A DNA stretch of 64,000 nt from Anaerocolumna sedimenticola (GCF_009931695.1 NZ_CP048000.1:2993501-3057500), one strand, 5' to 3'; numbered from the stretch's first letter, positions 9,979 through 19,805 are shown. Numbers and translations are program-made. The notes: generated from the sequence alone by a model not told the origin.

Positions 9979-11829
9979 ATGGCACAGGAAATAGTTAAAC
10001 AGGAAGCTAAAATACCGTCAATTGGAGGTAGATTTGGCGGAGGCGGAAACCGTTTTGCTCCCGGGGCTAAACCGAAAAATGCAAAAGCTACCCTTATCAG
10101 AATAATAAAAATCTACATGCGCTGGGCAAAAACTATTTTTCTTGCAATGTTTCTGACTGTGTTTTCTTCTGTTATATCCGTTGCAATCCCCTATTTTATC
10201 GGCAAGACATTTAACACGTTTCATATTACGGCCCATACAGTAGAAACAAAAATACTCCTGGAACTGCTTGCGATTATCGTTATTCTCTATTCAGTTAATT
10301 GGATACTTACATGGATGAACGGTATGATTATGCTTAAGGTTTCCCAAAAGCTGGTATTTACGTTACGATCCGAATTTTTTGATAAAATGCAGAGGCTGCC
10401 TCTGAAATTTTACGATACCCGTTCCCATGGGGATACTATGAGCAGAATAACCAATGACGTGGATAATATCAGCTCCACCATAGCACAGACTACAACCCAG
10501 TTAATATCCAGTGTTTTAACCCTTTTGGGTTCCTTTATTGTGATGATTACTTTGAATATACCCCTTACTTTTGTCGTATTACTGTGTGTACCGTTAGTAG
10601 TAATGCTGACAAAGATGATCGCTTCAAGAAGCCGGGTTTATTTTAAATCCCAACAGCAAAACCTGGGACTCTTAAATGGTGTCATAGAGGAAAATATATT
10701 GGGACTTAAAATGGTAAAAGCTTTTGGAAAGCAGCAGGACATATTAAAGCAGTTCCGGGAAATTAATGAAAGTTTAAATGAAAGCAGCAGTAATGCGCAG
10801 ATCTGGTCCGGTTATATGATGCCGCTGATGAATGTAATCAATAATTTTATTTTTGCAGTTGTTGCAATTGCAGGCGGGGTTTTATCCGTCGGATACGGTC
10901 TGGCTGTGGGTACCGTAGTCAGTTTCTTAAGTTATTCCAAACAATTTTCCCAGCCGCTTAATGCGGTCGCCGGAATGTTTAACACCATACAGTCTGCTTT
11001 AGCAGGTGCAGAACGTGTATTTGAAATACTGGATTATGAAGAAGAACCGGCAGATGATAAAGATGCGATCCCAATGGAATATCCAAGAGGTGAGGTTACA
11101 TTTGAAAATGTTTATTTTTCTTATAATCCTTCTGCACCGATACTTAAAGATGTAAGCTTTCATGTTGGGGCCGGAGAAGTGGTTGCTTTAGTTGGCGAAA
11201 CCGGTGCTGGGAAAACTACGATAGTTAATCTCCTTACCCGGTTTTATGATACGGATGCAGGAAGGATTTTAATTGATCAGGTACCGATTATGAAAGTAAA
11301 ACGGAACAGCCTCCGTAAGTGTTTTTCCGTAGTTTTGCAGGATACCTGCCTTTTTACCGGAACCATTATGGATAATATCCGTTATTCCAGGACCGATGCG
11401 ACGGAAGAACAGGTAATCCAGGCAGCAAAGATAGCACGGGCTCATGATTTTATAGATAAATTGCCAAAGGGTTATTATACGAAAGTTTCCGGAGCAACGG
11501 ATAATTTAAGCCAGGGTCAACGCCAGCTGATTGCAATAGCAAGAGCGGTTTTATGCGACAGCCCGATACTGATTCTCGACGAAGCCACCAGCAGTGTGGA
11601 TACAAAAACAGAAAAAGATATTCAGCGTGCTTTATTAAACTTAATGAAAAACCGTACCAGCTTTTTAATTGCACATCGTTTGTCCACAATCCGGGATGCG
11701 GATAATATCATGGTAATTGGCGACGGCAGGATTTTGGAAAGCGGAAATCATAAAGAACTTATGGCGAAAAAAGGGCGGTACTTCAATATGGTAATCAGCC
11801 AGATGGGAAGACTACCGGAAATAAATTGA
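9979..11829 (+). CDS. ABC exporter half-transporter, complete ATP site (pair 2, subunit B)
   Basis: Fourth half-transporter, 616 residues, starting 2 bp after the previous stop behind AGGAGGGG. The first 40 residues form a Gly/Lys/Pro-rich cytoplasmic extension (GGRFGGGGNRFAPGAKPKNA), typical of the long partner in TM288/MdlB-like pairs. Membrane domain about 50-350. ATPase: Walker A GETGAGKTT (about 405), VLQDTCLF, signature LSQGQRQ (about 509), Walker B LILDEATSSVD with Glu, H-loop LIAHRLST. It should pair with the preceding subunit to form one consensus and one degenerate ATP site. No clear terminator is visible immediately after it. Confidence 0.92.
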   Translation: MAQEIVKQEAKIPSIGGRFGGGGNRFAPGAKPKNAKATLIRIIKIYMRWAKTIFLAMFLTVFSSVISVAIPYFIGKTFNTFHITAHTVETKILLELLAIIVILYSVNWILTWMNGMIMLKVSQKLVFTLRSEFFDKMQRLPLKFYDTRSHGDTMSRITNDVDNISSTIAQTTTQLISSVLTLLGSFIVMITLNIPLTFVVLLCVPLVVMLTKMIASRSRVYFKSQQQNLGLLNGVIEENILGLKMVKAFGKQQDILKQFREINESLNESSSNAQIWSGYMMPLMNVINNFIFAVVAIAGGVLSVGYGLAVGTVVSFLSYSKQFSQPLNAVAGMFNTIQSALAGAERVFEILDYEEEPADDKDAIPMEYPRGEVTFENVYFSYNPSAPILKDVSFHVGAGEVVALVGETGAGKTTIVNLLTRFYDTDAGRILIDQVPIMKVKRNSLRKCFSVVLQDTCLFTGTIMDNIRYSRTDATEEQVIQAAKIARAHDFIDKLPKGYYTKVSGATDNLSQGQRQLIAIARAVLCDSPILILDEATSSVDTKTEKDIQRALLNLMKNRTSFLIAHRLSTIRDADNIMVIGDGRILESGNHKELMAKKGRYFNMVISQMGRLPEIN

Positions 11830-12012
11830 CTCACCAGAATGGGGCACGGCCTTAGAATATCTGCTTAAACTTACTGCATTGATATAATGAATTAGCAATT
11901 TAACTTTTTTATAAAGATATAATATTTCTTAAGGATTGATTTATGCTTTTCCATTTTATTTTTAACTAAACTATGATATACTATATAAATTCTTAAATAC
12001 TTTGGAGGATTT

Positions 12013-12852
12013 ATGTTTGGTTATGTAAATATTTATAAACCTGAACTGAAAATGAAGGATTTTTATAAATATAAAGCATATTATTGTGGTTTATGCAAGA
12101 CTTTAAAAGATAGATACGGACGATTAGGTCAGATGACTTTGTCTTATGACATGACATTTCTTATTATATTACTGACATCTTTGTATGAAAGTAATACGGT
12201 AAGACAGCAAAACCGTTGTATGATACATCCGGTAAAAAAACATGATACCTTATATAATGAGATAACAGAATATGTAGCTGATATGAATATTGCTTTATCC
12301 TATTATCATCTTCTGGATGACTGGCAGGATGAAAAAAGGATAACCGGACTTGCAGGCTCCAAGGCATTAAAAAAAGCATATAAAAGAATCAGGAATAAAT
12401 ACCCGAGACAATGTGAAGGAATAAAGAACAGTCTTCACCGTCTTAATGAGTATGAGAAGAATCAGGAGACCAATATCGATATTGTTTCCCGGTGTTTTGG
12501 TGAACTGATGTCAGAATTATTTGTATACCGGCAGGATATGTGGGAGGAAAACTTACGAAAGGTTGGGTTTTACCTCGGCAAATTTATTTATATTCTGGAT
12601 GCTTATGATGACCTTGAGAAAGATATAAAAAACAAAAGTTATAATCCTTTAATTACAATAAGTAAAACATCATCCTATGAAGAAAACTGCTTAAATATGT
12701 TAACGATGATGATGGCAGAGACGACGAAAGAATTTGAAAAATTACCGTGTTTACTGGATATTGATATACTTCGAAATATATTATATGAGGGAGTATGGAC
12801 TAAATTAAATACCAAAAACAAGAGAAATGAAAAGGAAGGAACAAAATTATGA
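12013..12852 (+). CDS. DUF5685 family protein
   Basis: Protein of 279 residues that I recognise as DUF5685 from its start ([20 protein letters not shown], then [14 protein letters not shown]) and the [17 protein letters not shown] segment. The family is common in Clostridia and has no established function. Visible features: a CGLC pair near residue 26 and a later Cys, which may bind metal, a DD-rich helical middle ([12 protein letters not shown]), and a second Asp-rich motif ([20 protein letters not shown]) that recalls the metal-binding helices of all-alpha isoprenoid synthases. That last comparison is only an impression. It overlaps the J-domain gene by 4 bp, so the two are translationally coupled. 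GGAGG precedes the ATG. Confidence 0.85.
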   Translation: MFGYVNIYKPELKMKDFYKYKAYYCGLCKTLKDRYGRLGQMTLSYDMTFLIILLTSLYESNTVRQQNRCMIHPVKKHDTLYNEITEYVADMNIALSYYHLLDDWQDEKRITGLAGSKALKKAYKRIRNKYPRQCEGIKNSLHRLNEYEKNQETNIDIVSRCFGELMSELFVYRQDMWEENLRKVGFYLGKFIYILDAYDDLEKDIKNKSYNPLITISKTSSYEENCLNMLTMMMAETTKEFEKLPCLLDIDILRNILYEGVWTKLNTKNKRNEKEGTKL

Positions 12853-13478
12853 TACCGAATCCATATAAGGTACTTGAAGTTTCACCAAGTGCGACCAATG
12901 ACGAGATTAAAAGAGCATACAGGGAGTTAAGCAGAAAATATCATCCAGATTCCTATGTAAATAATCCTCTTGCCGGCCTTGCTGAAGAAAAGTTTAAAGA
13001 AGTTCAGGAAGCTTATGATCAAATCATGAAAGAACGTGAAAATGGATACAACAGTGGATACAACGGAGGAAATACTTCATATGGACAGACTGCCTACAGC
13101 AACGGCCCGGAAGAAGATAATGTCCATATGACCGCTGTGTATAACTATCTGGCGGCAAGGCGTTATAACGAAGCTCTTAATGTTCTTTCCGGAATTTCAA
13201 ATCGAACAGCAAGGTGGTATTATTACAGTGCAGTAGCGAATGCCGGAATGGGTAATAATCTGATTGCTTCCGATCATGCCAGACAGGCAGTAAATATGGA
13301 ACCGAATAACCCTGAATATAATAACTTTTTAAATCAGTTTCAATGGCAGAATCAAAGATACCAGACTAACCGCACCAATATGGGAGGTGGTTACAATATG
13401 GGAAATTTCTGCTGTGACCTATGGTGTGCGGACTCGTTATGTGAATGTATGGGAGGAGATTTGTGCTCATGTTTCTAA
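12849..13478 (+). CDS. J-domain (DnaJ-like) protein with Cys-rich tail
   Basis: Co-chaperone-type protein, 209 residues. The J domain is at residues 1-65: [20 protein letters not shown], then [11 protein letters not shown] with the HPD tripeptide that stimulates Hsp70 ATPase. A Gly/Asn/Tyr-rich linker follows, then TPR-like helices (about 95-155, [19 protein letters not shown]). The C-terminus is strikingly Cys-rich ([20 protein letters not shown]). It lacks the zinc-finger and client domains of DnaJ, so it is a specialised J protein, presumably directing Hsp70 to one target. It sits between DUF5685 (4-bp overlap) and a membrane protein (10-bp overlap); this tight order suggests one complex. 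Confidence 0.87.
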   Translation: MIPNPYKVLEVSPSATNDEIKRAYRELSRKYHPDSYVNNPLAGLAEEKFKEVQEAYDQIMKERENGYNSGYNGGNTSYGQTAYSNGPEEDNVHMTAVYNYLAARRYNEALNVLSGISNRTARWYYYSAVANAGMGNNLIASDHARQAVNMEPNNPEYNNFLNQFQWQNQRYQTNRTNMGGGYNMGNFCCDLWCADSLCECMGGDLCSCF

Positions 13479-14005
13479 ATGCAAAAAAACTGTCTTTTTT
13501 AGGACTTTTACTTGCATGTGCCGTTTTACTTGTAATCTTAAGCGGCGTATTAGAATTCAATACACTTTTTCTTTTAGCGGGAGCCTCTTTCGGTGTCGGG
13601 ATCGCTATAAGAGAATGCGGACTTAAATTTGGATTTGGTTTTTATATCGCCAGCATCCTGCTTAGTTTATTCCTTGCACCGAATAAATTTTACTGTATTA
13701 CCTTTGCTGCTATGGGATTTTACTTGATAGCGGCAGAATTTGTTTATCATAAGCTGTCTTATGTGAAATGGGAAACCGGTAAACGGCTGCTCTTTTTTTG
13801 GATTGCAAAATTTTTGGTTTTTAATATCATGTTTGTACCCATGTTAATTTTTATGCCCAGATTATTTTATCAGGGTGAGATAAATACACTGTTATTTACC
13901 GCGTTTATTTTTATCGGGCAAATCATATTCGTTATTTATGAGAAAGCCTATAGTTATTTTCAGAAATTCATTTGGGGAAGAGTTAGGGGTAAATTGCATT
14001 TATAA
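13469..14005 (+). CDS. Membrane protein of unknown function
   Basis: Not recognised. It has 178 residues and five or more hydrophobic segments (for example [83 protein letters not shown]), ending in a basic [13 protein letters not shown] tail. The start at 13469 is preferred over the in-frame ATG at 13445 because GGGAGGAG lies 10 bp before it and it gives a 10-bp overlap with the J-domain gene, as elsewhere in this operon. It is probably the membrane partner of the DUF5685/J-domain pair. Confidence 0.7.
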   Translation: MFLNAKKLSFLGLLLACAVLLVILSGVLEFNTLFLLAGASFGVGIAIRECGLKFGFGFYIASILLSLFLAPNKFYCITFAAMGFYLIAAEFVYHKLSYVKWETGKRLLFFWIAKFLVFNIMFVPMLIFMPRLFYQGEINTLLFTAFIFIGQIIFVIYEKAYSYFQKFIWGRVRGKLHL

Positions 14006-14084
14006 AGCGCTGGTTATGGATTTTCGTTCTATTTATTGAAAACACCCTGTAATAGGAAAAATTTGAGAATTTTAAAAAAAACTA

Positions 14085-14115
14085 TTGCCTTATAGTTAAC
14101 TCGAAGGTATAGAAT
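14085..14115 (+). promoter_or_regulatory. MerR-type promoter with 19-bp spacer and dyad operator
   Basis: TTGCCT (14085-14090) and TAGAAT (14110-14115) are 19 bp apart, the over-long spacing typical of MerR-activated promoters. The spacer carries the perfect dyad CCTTnnAGTTAACTnnAAGG (14088-14107), close to the operators of SoxR-like and aldehyde-sensing MerR regulators. It lies 113 bp upstream of the aldo/keto reductase gene. No MerR gene is adjacent. Confidence 0.8.
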
Positions 14116-14228
14116 AGTAAGGTAACAGAGGACATATCCGTATGCGTGGGAAAAGCGTATTACTTTGGTTCGAGATATACCGGCATATTGGGATATTTCT
14201 GTAATTAATCTATATTGGAGGAATAATA

Positions 14229-15368
14229 ATGCAGTACAGAAATTTTGGTAAGTTGGATTTTAAAGTATCAGCATTGGGATTTGGTGCAATGCGCCTCCCT
14301 ACCCAGGAAAATGAGAATAGTGAGAGTATTGATGAGGCAGAAGCAATAAAAATGATACGTCATGCAATTGATCAGGGAGTGAATTATGTAGATACTGCAT
14401 ACGGCTATCATCAAGGAAACAGTGAAATATTAGTGGGGAAAGCTTTACAGGATGGATATCGGGATAAAGTAAAACTGGCAACCAAGTCACCGGTATGGCT
14501 GATTAATAAGCCGGAGGATTTTGAAAGACTGCTGGAAGAACAGCTTGCTAAACTGCAAACTGATCATATCGATTTTTACCTGCTGCATGCTTTATCCAGA
14601 GACAGGTGGAGGAATACCATTTTAAAACAGGATGTGCTGAAGCATGCTGAGGCTGCTAAGCAGGCCGGCAAAATCAGACATATCGGTTTTTCGTTCCATG
14701 ATGATGAAGAGGCATTTTTTGAAATTATTGATGGATATGATAAATGGGAATTTTGCCAGATACAGTACAATTATCTGGATATTAATGAGCAGGCAGGTAT
14801 GAAAGGTTTAAAACATGCAGCTTCCAAAGGTCTTGGCGTAGTTGTTATGGAACCTTTATTAGGTGGAAGACTGGCTAATCCACCGCAGGATATTATGGAA
14901 ATCCTTGATGAAAATGGAATTAAGCGTTCCCCGTCTTCCTGGGCTCTTCAGTGGTTATGGGATCAACCGGAAGTCTCGGTGGTATTAAGCGGTATGAGTA
15001 ATTTACAGCAGGTAGAGGATAATTTAGTATCTGCCAATCAGTCTGGTGTTGGTCTTTTTAATGCAGAGGATCAGAAAGTAATCGAACGTGTTAGAACAAG
15101 ATACAGTGAGAGAGCGGCCATACCCTGCACCGGATGCAGTTACTGTATGCCATGTCCGAATAATGTAAATATTCCGAGAAATTTTGAACTATATAACGGT
15201 AGTGTTATACATGATGATGTGGAAGGATCACGTAACACCTATAATAACTTCTTTGATGAACAAAATCGTGCATCTTCCTGTATTGGCTGCAGAATTTGTG
15301 AGGAAAAATGTCCTCAGAAAATTGTTATCAGTGATTGGATGCCAAAAGTGCATAGTGCATTAAAATAA
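14229..15368 (+). CDS. Aldo/keto reductase with C-terminal 4Fe-4S ferredoxin domain
   Basis: Oxidoreductase of 379 residues. The TIM-barrel AKR domain (about 1-285) has the expected catalytic set: Asp and Tyr in VDTAYGYHQGNSE, Lys in KLATKSP, and His in DFYLLHAL. The C-terminal part (about 295-379) has two iron-sulphur Cys clusters, CTGCSYCMPCPNNV and CIGCRICEEKCPQ, as in the Fe-S AKR group common in anaerobes. It would reduce small carbonyl compounds with NAD(P)H or ferredoxin-linked electrons, in the cytoplasm. The MerR-type promoter upstream suggests induction by reactive carbonyls or redox stress. It is monocistronic, closed by a strong terminator. GGAGGAATAATA precedes the ATG. Confidence 0.92.
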   Translation: MQYRNFGKLDFKVSALGFGAMRLPTQENENSESIDEAEAIKMIRHAIDQGVNYVDTAYGYHQGNSEILVGKALQDGYRDKVKLATKSPVWLINKPEDFERLLEEQLAKLQTDHIDFYLLHALSRDRWRNTILKQDVLKHAEAAKQAGKIRHIGFSFHDDEEAFFEIIDGYDKWEFCQIQYNYLDINEQAGMKGLKHAASKGLGVVVMEPLLGGRLANPPQDIMEILDENGIKRSPSSWALQWLWDQPEVSVVLSGMSNLQQVEDNLVSANQSGVGLFNAEDQKVIERVRTRYSERAAIPCTGCSYCMPCPNNVNIPRNFELYNGSVIHDDVEGSRNTYNNFFDEQNRASSCIGCRICEEKCPQKIVISDWMPKVHSALK

Positions 15369-15424
15369 ACATAATGAAAACCTGTTATTAGTAAATTTAC
15401 AATTGTTCTTTTGTTATTCTATAG

Positions 15425-15474
15425 AAAAAGTGTACAGAAATTCTGATGAAGAATGAATTGTGTACACTTTTTTT
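15425..15474. terminator. Bidirectional terminator after aldo/keto reductase
   Basis: AAAAAGTGTACA ... TGTACACTTTTTTT: a 10-12 bp stem with A-run and T-run on the two sides, so it can also terminate the small minus-strand gene at 15587-15748. Repeat family A begins directly at its T-run. Confidence 0.92.
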
Positions 15475-15569
15475 ATTTCCGCGAAAGCAAAGTGAGAATT
15501 AGCAAGCTTGCTTGCAATAATTCGAACGCGCACGCGAACCGAAGAAACACGCAAAGCGTGTTTCTTCCG
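15475..15569. repeat. Palindromic intergenic repeat, family A, copy 1
   Basis: About 95 bp. Internal hairpins are GCAAGC-TT-GCTTGC and a 12-bp perfect stem GAAGAAACACGC-AAA-GCGTGTTTCTTC at the right end. The same element recurs at 18044, 19850 and 30316, always starting at the T-run of a terminator. It holds no ORF of its own. Possibly a MITE-like element, or a conserved 3'-end RNA structure. Confidence 0.85.
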
Positions 15570-15586
15570 GTTTCAAAAGTAAATAT

Positions 15587-15748
15587 TTACCTGCTTCTGT
15601 CACTGCCTTTATTGATAGGATTATCCTCTTTCAGACCAAACACAGCCCGTGCGCTTTCTGCCTGTGGATCATGTTTTATATGTTTGGAATGAAATGTCCC
15701 ATCTTCTTTTTTATGGTTCTTAGTGCTTTTCATCTGATTATGTGCCAT
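15587..15748 (-). CDS. Small protein, CPC_1213-like
   Basis: A 53-residue, very basic and hydrophilic protein: MAHNQMKSTKNHKKEDGTFH, then SKHIKHDPQAESARAVFGLK and a short Asp/Asn/Ser tail. It has a good RBS (AAGGAG, 7 bp before the ATG). The 'DGTFxSKHIKHDPQAESARxxFG' pattern matches what I recall of the CPC_1213 small-protein family of Clostridia, whose function is unknown. It is transcribed against the aldo/keto reductase and shares its terminator through repeat copy 1. Confidence 0.75.
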   Translation of the reverse strand: MAHNQMKSTKNHKKEDGTFHSKHIKHDPQAESARAVFGLKEDNPINKGSDRSR

Positions 15749-16207
15749 TTTAGTTCTCCTTAAAATTTTTTTCCTTACAAGTATGTCAACTTTTGACTTT
15801 TTTATACCGGAATGCTGTTGTCATAAAATGTCGGATTTCAAAACCAAGGGTTTTATAAATAAAACATAATTTTTAAAGTCGAATAAAAATATGACGTAAA
15901 GTTGAAACTATGAAAAGTGGCTTTCTATAACCGCGCAGGAACCGGAATGGTGTAAATGTAATGCTTTTGGAGAATTATATTTAGGATTATTAATATAGTG
16001 TCAAAAAATGCAGTTATTTAGATTGAAACATTAAAAAAGTATGAAATATAAAAAGAATGGTTGATATTTTCCAAATTATCTGATAGGATATAAAATGAAG
16101 AAATTTTTTGAAATTAATACTTTATTTACTAAAAGTGTTGGTTTATATATGCTTTGCTATTGCAATTTCGCAATAACATAAATTATTAATCTGAAGGGAG
16201 AACTTTT
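15749..16207. other. Long non-coding gap upstream of PEP carboxykinase
   Basis: No ORF worth calling. A candidate forward promoter is TTGATA-17 bp-TAGGAT at 16061-16089. A small hairpin (TATTGC-AATTTC-GCAATA) lies near 16160-16180, close to the RBS at 16194-16201. The 5' half must also carry the minus-strand promoter of the small protein gene. I see no riboswitch consensus. Confidence 0.4.
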
Positions 16208-17992
16208 ATGACAGAAAACAAGAAGTTGCAAGAATGGGTAAAAGAAATGGCTGAAATGTGCCAACCAGATGAAATTTACTGGTGTGACGGTTCCGAAGAA
16301 GAGAATGAACGCCTGCTTAAGCAGATGGTTGATTCTGGTATGGCAGTACCTTTGAAAAAACGCCCAGGAAGTTATTTATTCCGCAGCCATCCATCGGATG
16401 TTGCGCGTGTAGAGGATAGGACATTTATCGCTTCAAAGACAAAAGAAGAAGCAGGACCTACCAATAACTGGATTGATCCGGCAGAATTAAAAGCGACTAT
16501 GAAAGAGCTTTATAAGGGATGCATGAAGGGAAGAACCATGTATGTTATTCCATTCTCCATGGGACCTATCGGTTCCCCAATTTCTAAAATTGGTATTGAA
16601 TTATCAGACAGCCCTTATGTAGTAGTAAATATGCGTATCATGACACGTATGGGTAAAAAAGTTCTGGAAGCTCTTGGCGATGGAGAATTTGTACCTTGCC
16701 TTCATTCCGTAGGTGCTCCGCTGGAAAAAGGACAGAAAGATTCATCCTGGCCATGTGCCCCGATTGAAAAGAAATATATCAGCCATTTCCCGGAAGAAAG
16801 ACTTATCTGGTCTTATGGTTCCGGTTACGGCGGAAATGCATTATTAGGTAAAAAGTGCTTCGCACTTCGTATTGCATCCGTAATCGCACGCGATGAGGGT
16901 TGGTTGGCTGAACATATGCTTATTCTTCGTATTACCGATCCTAACGGTAATAAGAAATATATTACAGGTGCTTTCCCTAGTGCCTGCGGTAAGACAAATC
17001 TTGCTATGCTTGTTCCTACTATTCCCGGTTGGAAAGTTGAAACAATCGGTGATGATATTGCCTGGATGAAATTTGGTAAAGATGGCCGTTTATATGCAAT
17101 TAATCCGGAAGCAGGTTTCTTCGGTGTTGCACCTGGAACATCTTATGATTCCAATCCTAACGCTATGCACAGCACTGAGAAAAACACTATATTTACAAAT
17201 GTTGCATTAACGGATGACGGTGATGTATGGTGGGAAGGTATCGGAACAGATGCTCCTGAACATTTAATAGACTGGAAAGGTAATGACTGGACTCCGGATT
17301 CTAAAGATCCTGCAGCTCATCCAAATGCTCGTTTTACCGCTCCAGCAGAACAATGCCCTGCAATTGCACCTGAATGGGAAGATCCTGCCGGTGTACCAAT
17401 TTCTGCAATATTAATTGGCGGACGTCGTCCAAGTACAATACCTTTAGTACATGAAAGCTTTGATTGGAAACACGGTGTATTCATGGGCTCTATTATGGGT
17501 TCTGAAATTACAGCTGCAGCAATCTCCAATAATATCGGACAGGTACGTCGTGATCCATTTGCAATGCTTCCTTTCTTTGGTTACAATGTTTGCGATTATT
17601 TACAACATTGGTTAAATATCGGAGAAAAATCAAGCGAAGATAAATTACCTAAGATCTTCTATGTTAACTGGTTCCGTAAAGATAAAGACGGTAAATGGTT
17701 ATGGCCAGGATTTGGTGATAACAGCCGTGTTCTTAAATGGATTGTTGAAAGAGTTTCCGGAGAAGGTAAAGCTGTTAAAGCTCCTATCGGATACATGCCT
17801 ACAACGGATGCACTTGAACTTTCAGGTCTTGATGTAAGCGAAGATGATATGAAAGAATTACTTAAGGTTGATAAAGACGAATGGTTAAAAGAAGTTGCTT
17901 CCATCAGAGAACACTATGCTAAATTCGGTGAAAAACTCCCGAAAGAACTAGCTGCTCAGCTTGATGCTCTTGAAAGCAGATTAAAAGCTTAA
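16208..17992 (+). CDS. pckG: Phosphoenolpyruvate carboxykinase (GTP)
   Basis: Interconverts oxaloacetate + GTP and PEP + CO2 + GDP, in the cytoplasm. In anaerobic Firmicutes it often runs toward oxaloacetate. The 594 residues match the GTP family (about 600) and not the ATP family (about 540). Diagnostic parts: MGPIGSP and [13 protein letters not shown] (substrate site), the kinase loop [16 protein letters not shown] (about 252-267), [23 protein letters not shown] and [16 protein letters not shown]. Codon use is strongly biased and the RBS (GAAGGGAG) is good, suggesting high expression. Monocistronic, with a long upstream gap and a strong terminator. The decarboxylase beta subunit at 24 kb acts on related C4 acid metabolism. 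Confidence 0.97.
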   Translation: MTENKKLQEWVKEMAEMCQPDEIYWCDGSEEENERLLKQMVDSGMAVPLKKRPGSYLFRSHPSDVARVEDRTFIASKTKEEAGPTNNWIDPAELKATMKELYKGCMKGRTMYVIPFSMGPIGSPISKIGIELSDSPYVVVNMRIMTRMGKKVLEALGDGEFVPCLHSVGAPLEKGQKDSSWPCAPIEKKYISHFPEERLIWSYGSGYGGNALLGKKCFALRIASVIARDEGWLAEHMLILRITDPNGNKKYITGAFPSACGKTNLAMLVPTIPGWKVETIGDDIAWMKFGKDGRLYAINPEAGFFGVAPGTSYDSNPNAMHSTEKNTIFTNVALTDDGDVWWEGIGTDAPEHLIDWKGNDWTPDSKDPAAHPNARFTAPAEQCPAIAPEWEDPAGVPISAILIGGRRPSTIPLVHESFDWKHGVFMGSIMGSEITAAAISNNIGQVRRDPFAMLPFFGYNVCDYLQHWLNIGEKSSEDKLPKIFYVNWFRKDKDGKWLWPGFGDNSRVLKWIVERVSGEGKAVKAPIGYMPTTDALELSGLDVSEDDMKELLKVDKDEWLKEVASIREHYAKFGEKLPKELAAQLDALESRLKA

Positions 17993-18011
17993 TATTAATA
18001 TCATATATTTT

Positions 18012-18043
18012 CCGGCATATAGTAGACTATATGCCGGTTTTTT
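18012..18043 (+). terminator. Rho-independent terminator after pckG
   Basis: Perfect 11-bp stem CCGGCATATAG-TAGA-CTATATGCCGG followed by T6, 20 bp after the stop codon. Repeat family A copy 2 starts at the end of the T-run. Confidence 0.95.
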
Positions 18044-18138
18044 ATTGCCGAGAAAGCAAAGTGCAAATCCGCAAGCTTACTTGCAATAATTCGAACGCAC
18101 ACGCGAACCGGAGAAACTCGCAAAGCGTATTTTTTCCT
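18044..18138. repeat. Palindromic intergenic repeat, family A, copy 2
   Basis: Same element as at 15475, with scattered differences. The left hairpin reads GCAAGCTTACTTGC and the right stem is degenerate (GAAACTCGCAAAGCGTATTTTTTCC). It sits between the pckG terminator and the serine hydrolase gene. Confidence 0.85.
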
Positions 18139-18356
18139 GTTATGCACATTCAATTTCATATCCCAAAGTAAATCTAAAAGATAAGCGAAGATAAAATATT
18201 AACGTATTTTTTATTTAATTGTATGTCAATATATGGTAAAATAAATTTAACGGTAAAAATTGTACAAGCAAATATTAGCAGCTGTACGTTGCCGGTTTTT
18301 ACCGCTCAGGTATAAAAAGAATAAAAGGTATTAAATTATAATTGGAGGTTTACATT

Positions 18357-19790
18357 ATGAATGGGTATCAATTTAACTTTAGCACACCGGAACAGCAGGG
18401 AGTCAAATCAGAAGCAATTTTAGAATTCTTAGAAGCAGTTTTGCAATGCAGAACCCAGAATATGGATCAGGATTTTCATAGTGTTATAATAGCAAGACAT
18501 GGAGCAGTGATAGCAGAAGGCTGGTGGAAGCCTTATGCGAAGGAAATGCAACATATGTTATTTTCTCTAAGTAAAAGCTTTACTTCTACAGCAGTTGGAT
18601 TAGCTGTTTCCGAGGGGCTTTTGACTGTGGATGACCTGGTTACCGATTATTTTAAAGATGAGTGTCCTGCTCCAACCGGTTATTTGGCCCAGATGCGTAT
18701 CAAACATTTACTTAGTATGTCTACCGGACATATAGTAGATACGATGGGATTTTTACAGGAAAGAGAAGATGGTAATTGGGTTAAAGCTTTCTTAAACGTA
18801 CCGGTAGAAAAGGAACCCGGTACACACTTTTTATATAATACAGGTGCAACCTATATGTTATCCGTAATTGTTCAGAGGGTTACCGGATTAAAATTAATCA
18901 ATTATTTGCAGCCGCGGTTATTTGAACCCTTAGGTATTATAAATCCGACATGGGAAGAGTGTCCAATGGGATATAATACCGGTGGATTTGGATTAAGTAT
19001 ACGGACCGAAGACATTGCTAAGTTTGGTCAATTATATTTAAACCAGGGTATCCTTAATGGAAAGCAGATTCTTCCGAAAGAATGGATTGCAGAAGCGACT
19101 TGCTCCCATATTAGTAACGGCAGTGATTCAAATAGCGACTGGTGCCAGGGGTATGGATATCAATTCTGGCGCTGCCGTCATAATATTTACAGGGGAGATG
19201 GTGCTTTCGGACAATATTGTATCGTAATGCCGGATTATGACATGGTTGTGGCTATTACCAGTGGATTAAAGGATATGCAGATTCCTCTCAACCTTTTATG
19301 GGATCATTTACTTCCGGGAATATGTGAGGATAAATTACCGGAGAGTGCAGCTTATCAGGAACTTATGGATAAGTTAAATTCTTTAAAAGTTTTACTACCC
19401 GAGGGAGATGGTACTTCTGAGATAACAGAAGAGATTGCCGGCAAATGTTTTACCCTGGATGAGAATGAAGATCATATGGAATCAATCTCTTTTACATTTG
19501 AAAAAGATACCATACACTTACATATTACCGCATGTGGTAAAAAACAGACATTAAATGCAGGTATTGGAACATGGGCTGCCGGTTATCTGGAAAGTTTTGA
19601 TAAAAAAGTGCCTGTCAGGCTTACAGGTACCTGGCAGAGCAGTACCACACTTTTAATACAATGCCGGCTCGTTGAAACTCCTTTTGCGAAACAATTCCGA
19701 TTTACATTTAACAAAGAGGGGCTAATAGTAGAAACGAAAGGGAATGTTGGCTTTGAAGAACCCGGATGGAATAGAATCTTAGGAAAATAG
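18357..19790 (+). CDS. Serine hydrolase, beta-lactamase/DD-peptidase family
   Basis: Protein of 477 residues from the class C beta-lactamase-like superfamily (esterases, DD-peptidases). The nucleophile motif SxxK is SLSK in MLFSLSKSFTSTAVG, and the YxN motif is YNTGATYMLS. A C-terminal beta-rich segment (about 360-477) resembles the lipocalin-like tail of these proteins. There is no signal peptide, so it should be cytoplasmic, probably an esterase or amidase rather than a cell-wall enzyme. The ATG at 18357 with GGAGG 8 bp upstream is preferred over the TTG at 18342, which overlaps that RBS. It has its own terminator. Confidence 0.88.
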   Translation: MNGYQFNFSTPEQQGVKSEAILEFLEAVLQCRTQNMDQDFHSVIIARHGAVIAEGWWKPYAKEMQHMLFSLSKSFTSTAVGLAVSEGLLTVDDLVTDYFKDECPAPTGYLAQMRIKHLLSMSTGHIVDTMGFLQEREDGNWVKAFLNVPVEKEPGTHFLYNTGATYMLSVIVQRVTGLKLINYLQPRLFEPLGIINPTWEECPMGYNTGGFGLSIRTEDIAKFGQLYLNQGILNGKQILPKEWIAEATCSHISNGSDSNSDWCQGYGYQFWRCRHNIYRGDGAFGQYCIVMPDYDMVVAITSGLKDMQIPLNLLWDHLLPGICEDKLPESAAYQELMDKLNSLKVLLPEGDGTSEITEEIAGKCFTLDENEDHMESISFTFEKDTIHLHITACGKKQTLNAGIGTWAAGYLESFDKKVPVRLTGTWQSSTTLLIQCRLVETPFAKQFRFTFNKEGLIVETKGNVGFEEPGWNRILGK

Positions 19791-19805
19791 ATATATGTTT
19801 CATGA

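Noticed and set aside
15453..15692. Plus-strand ORF of 79 residues after the aldo/keto reductase
   Set aside because: It runs through a terminator and repeat and opposes a better minus-strand small gene with RBS.
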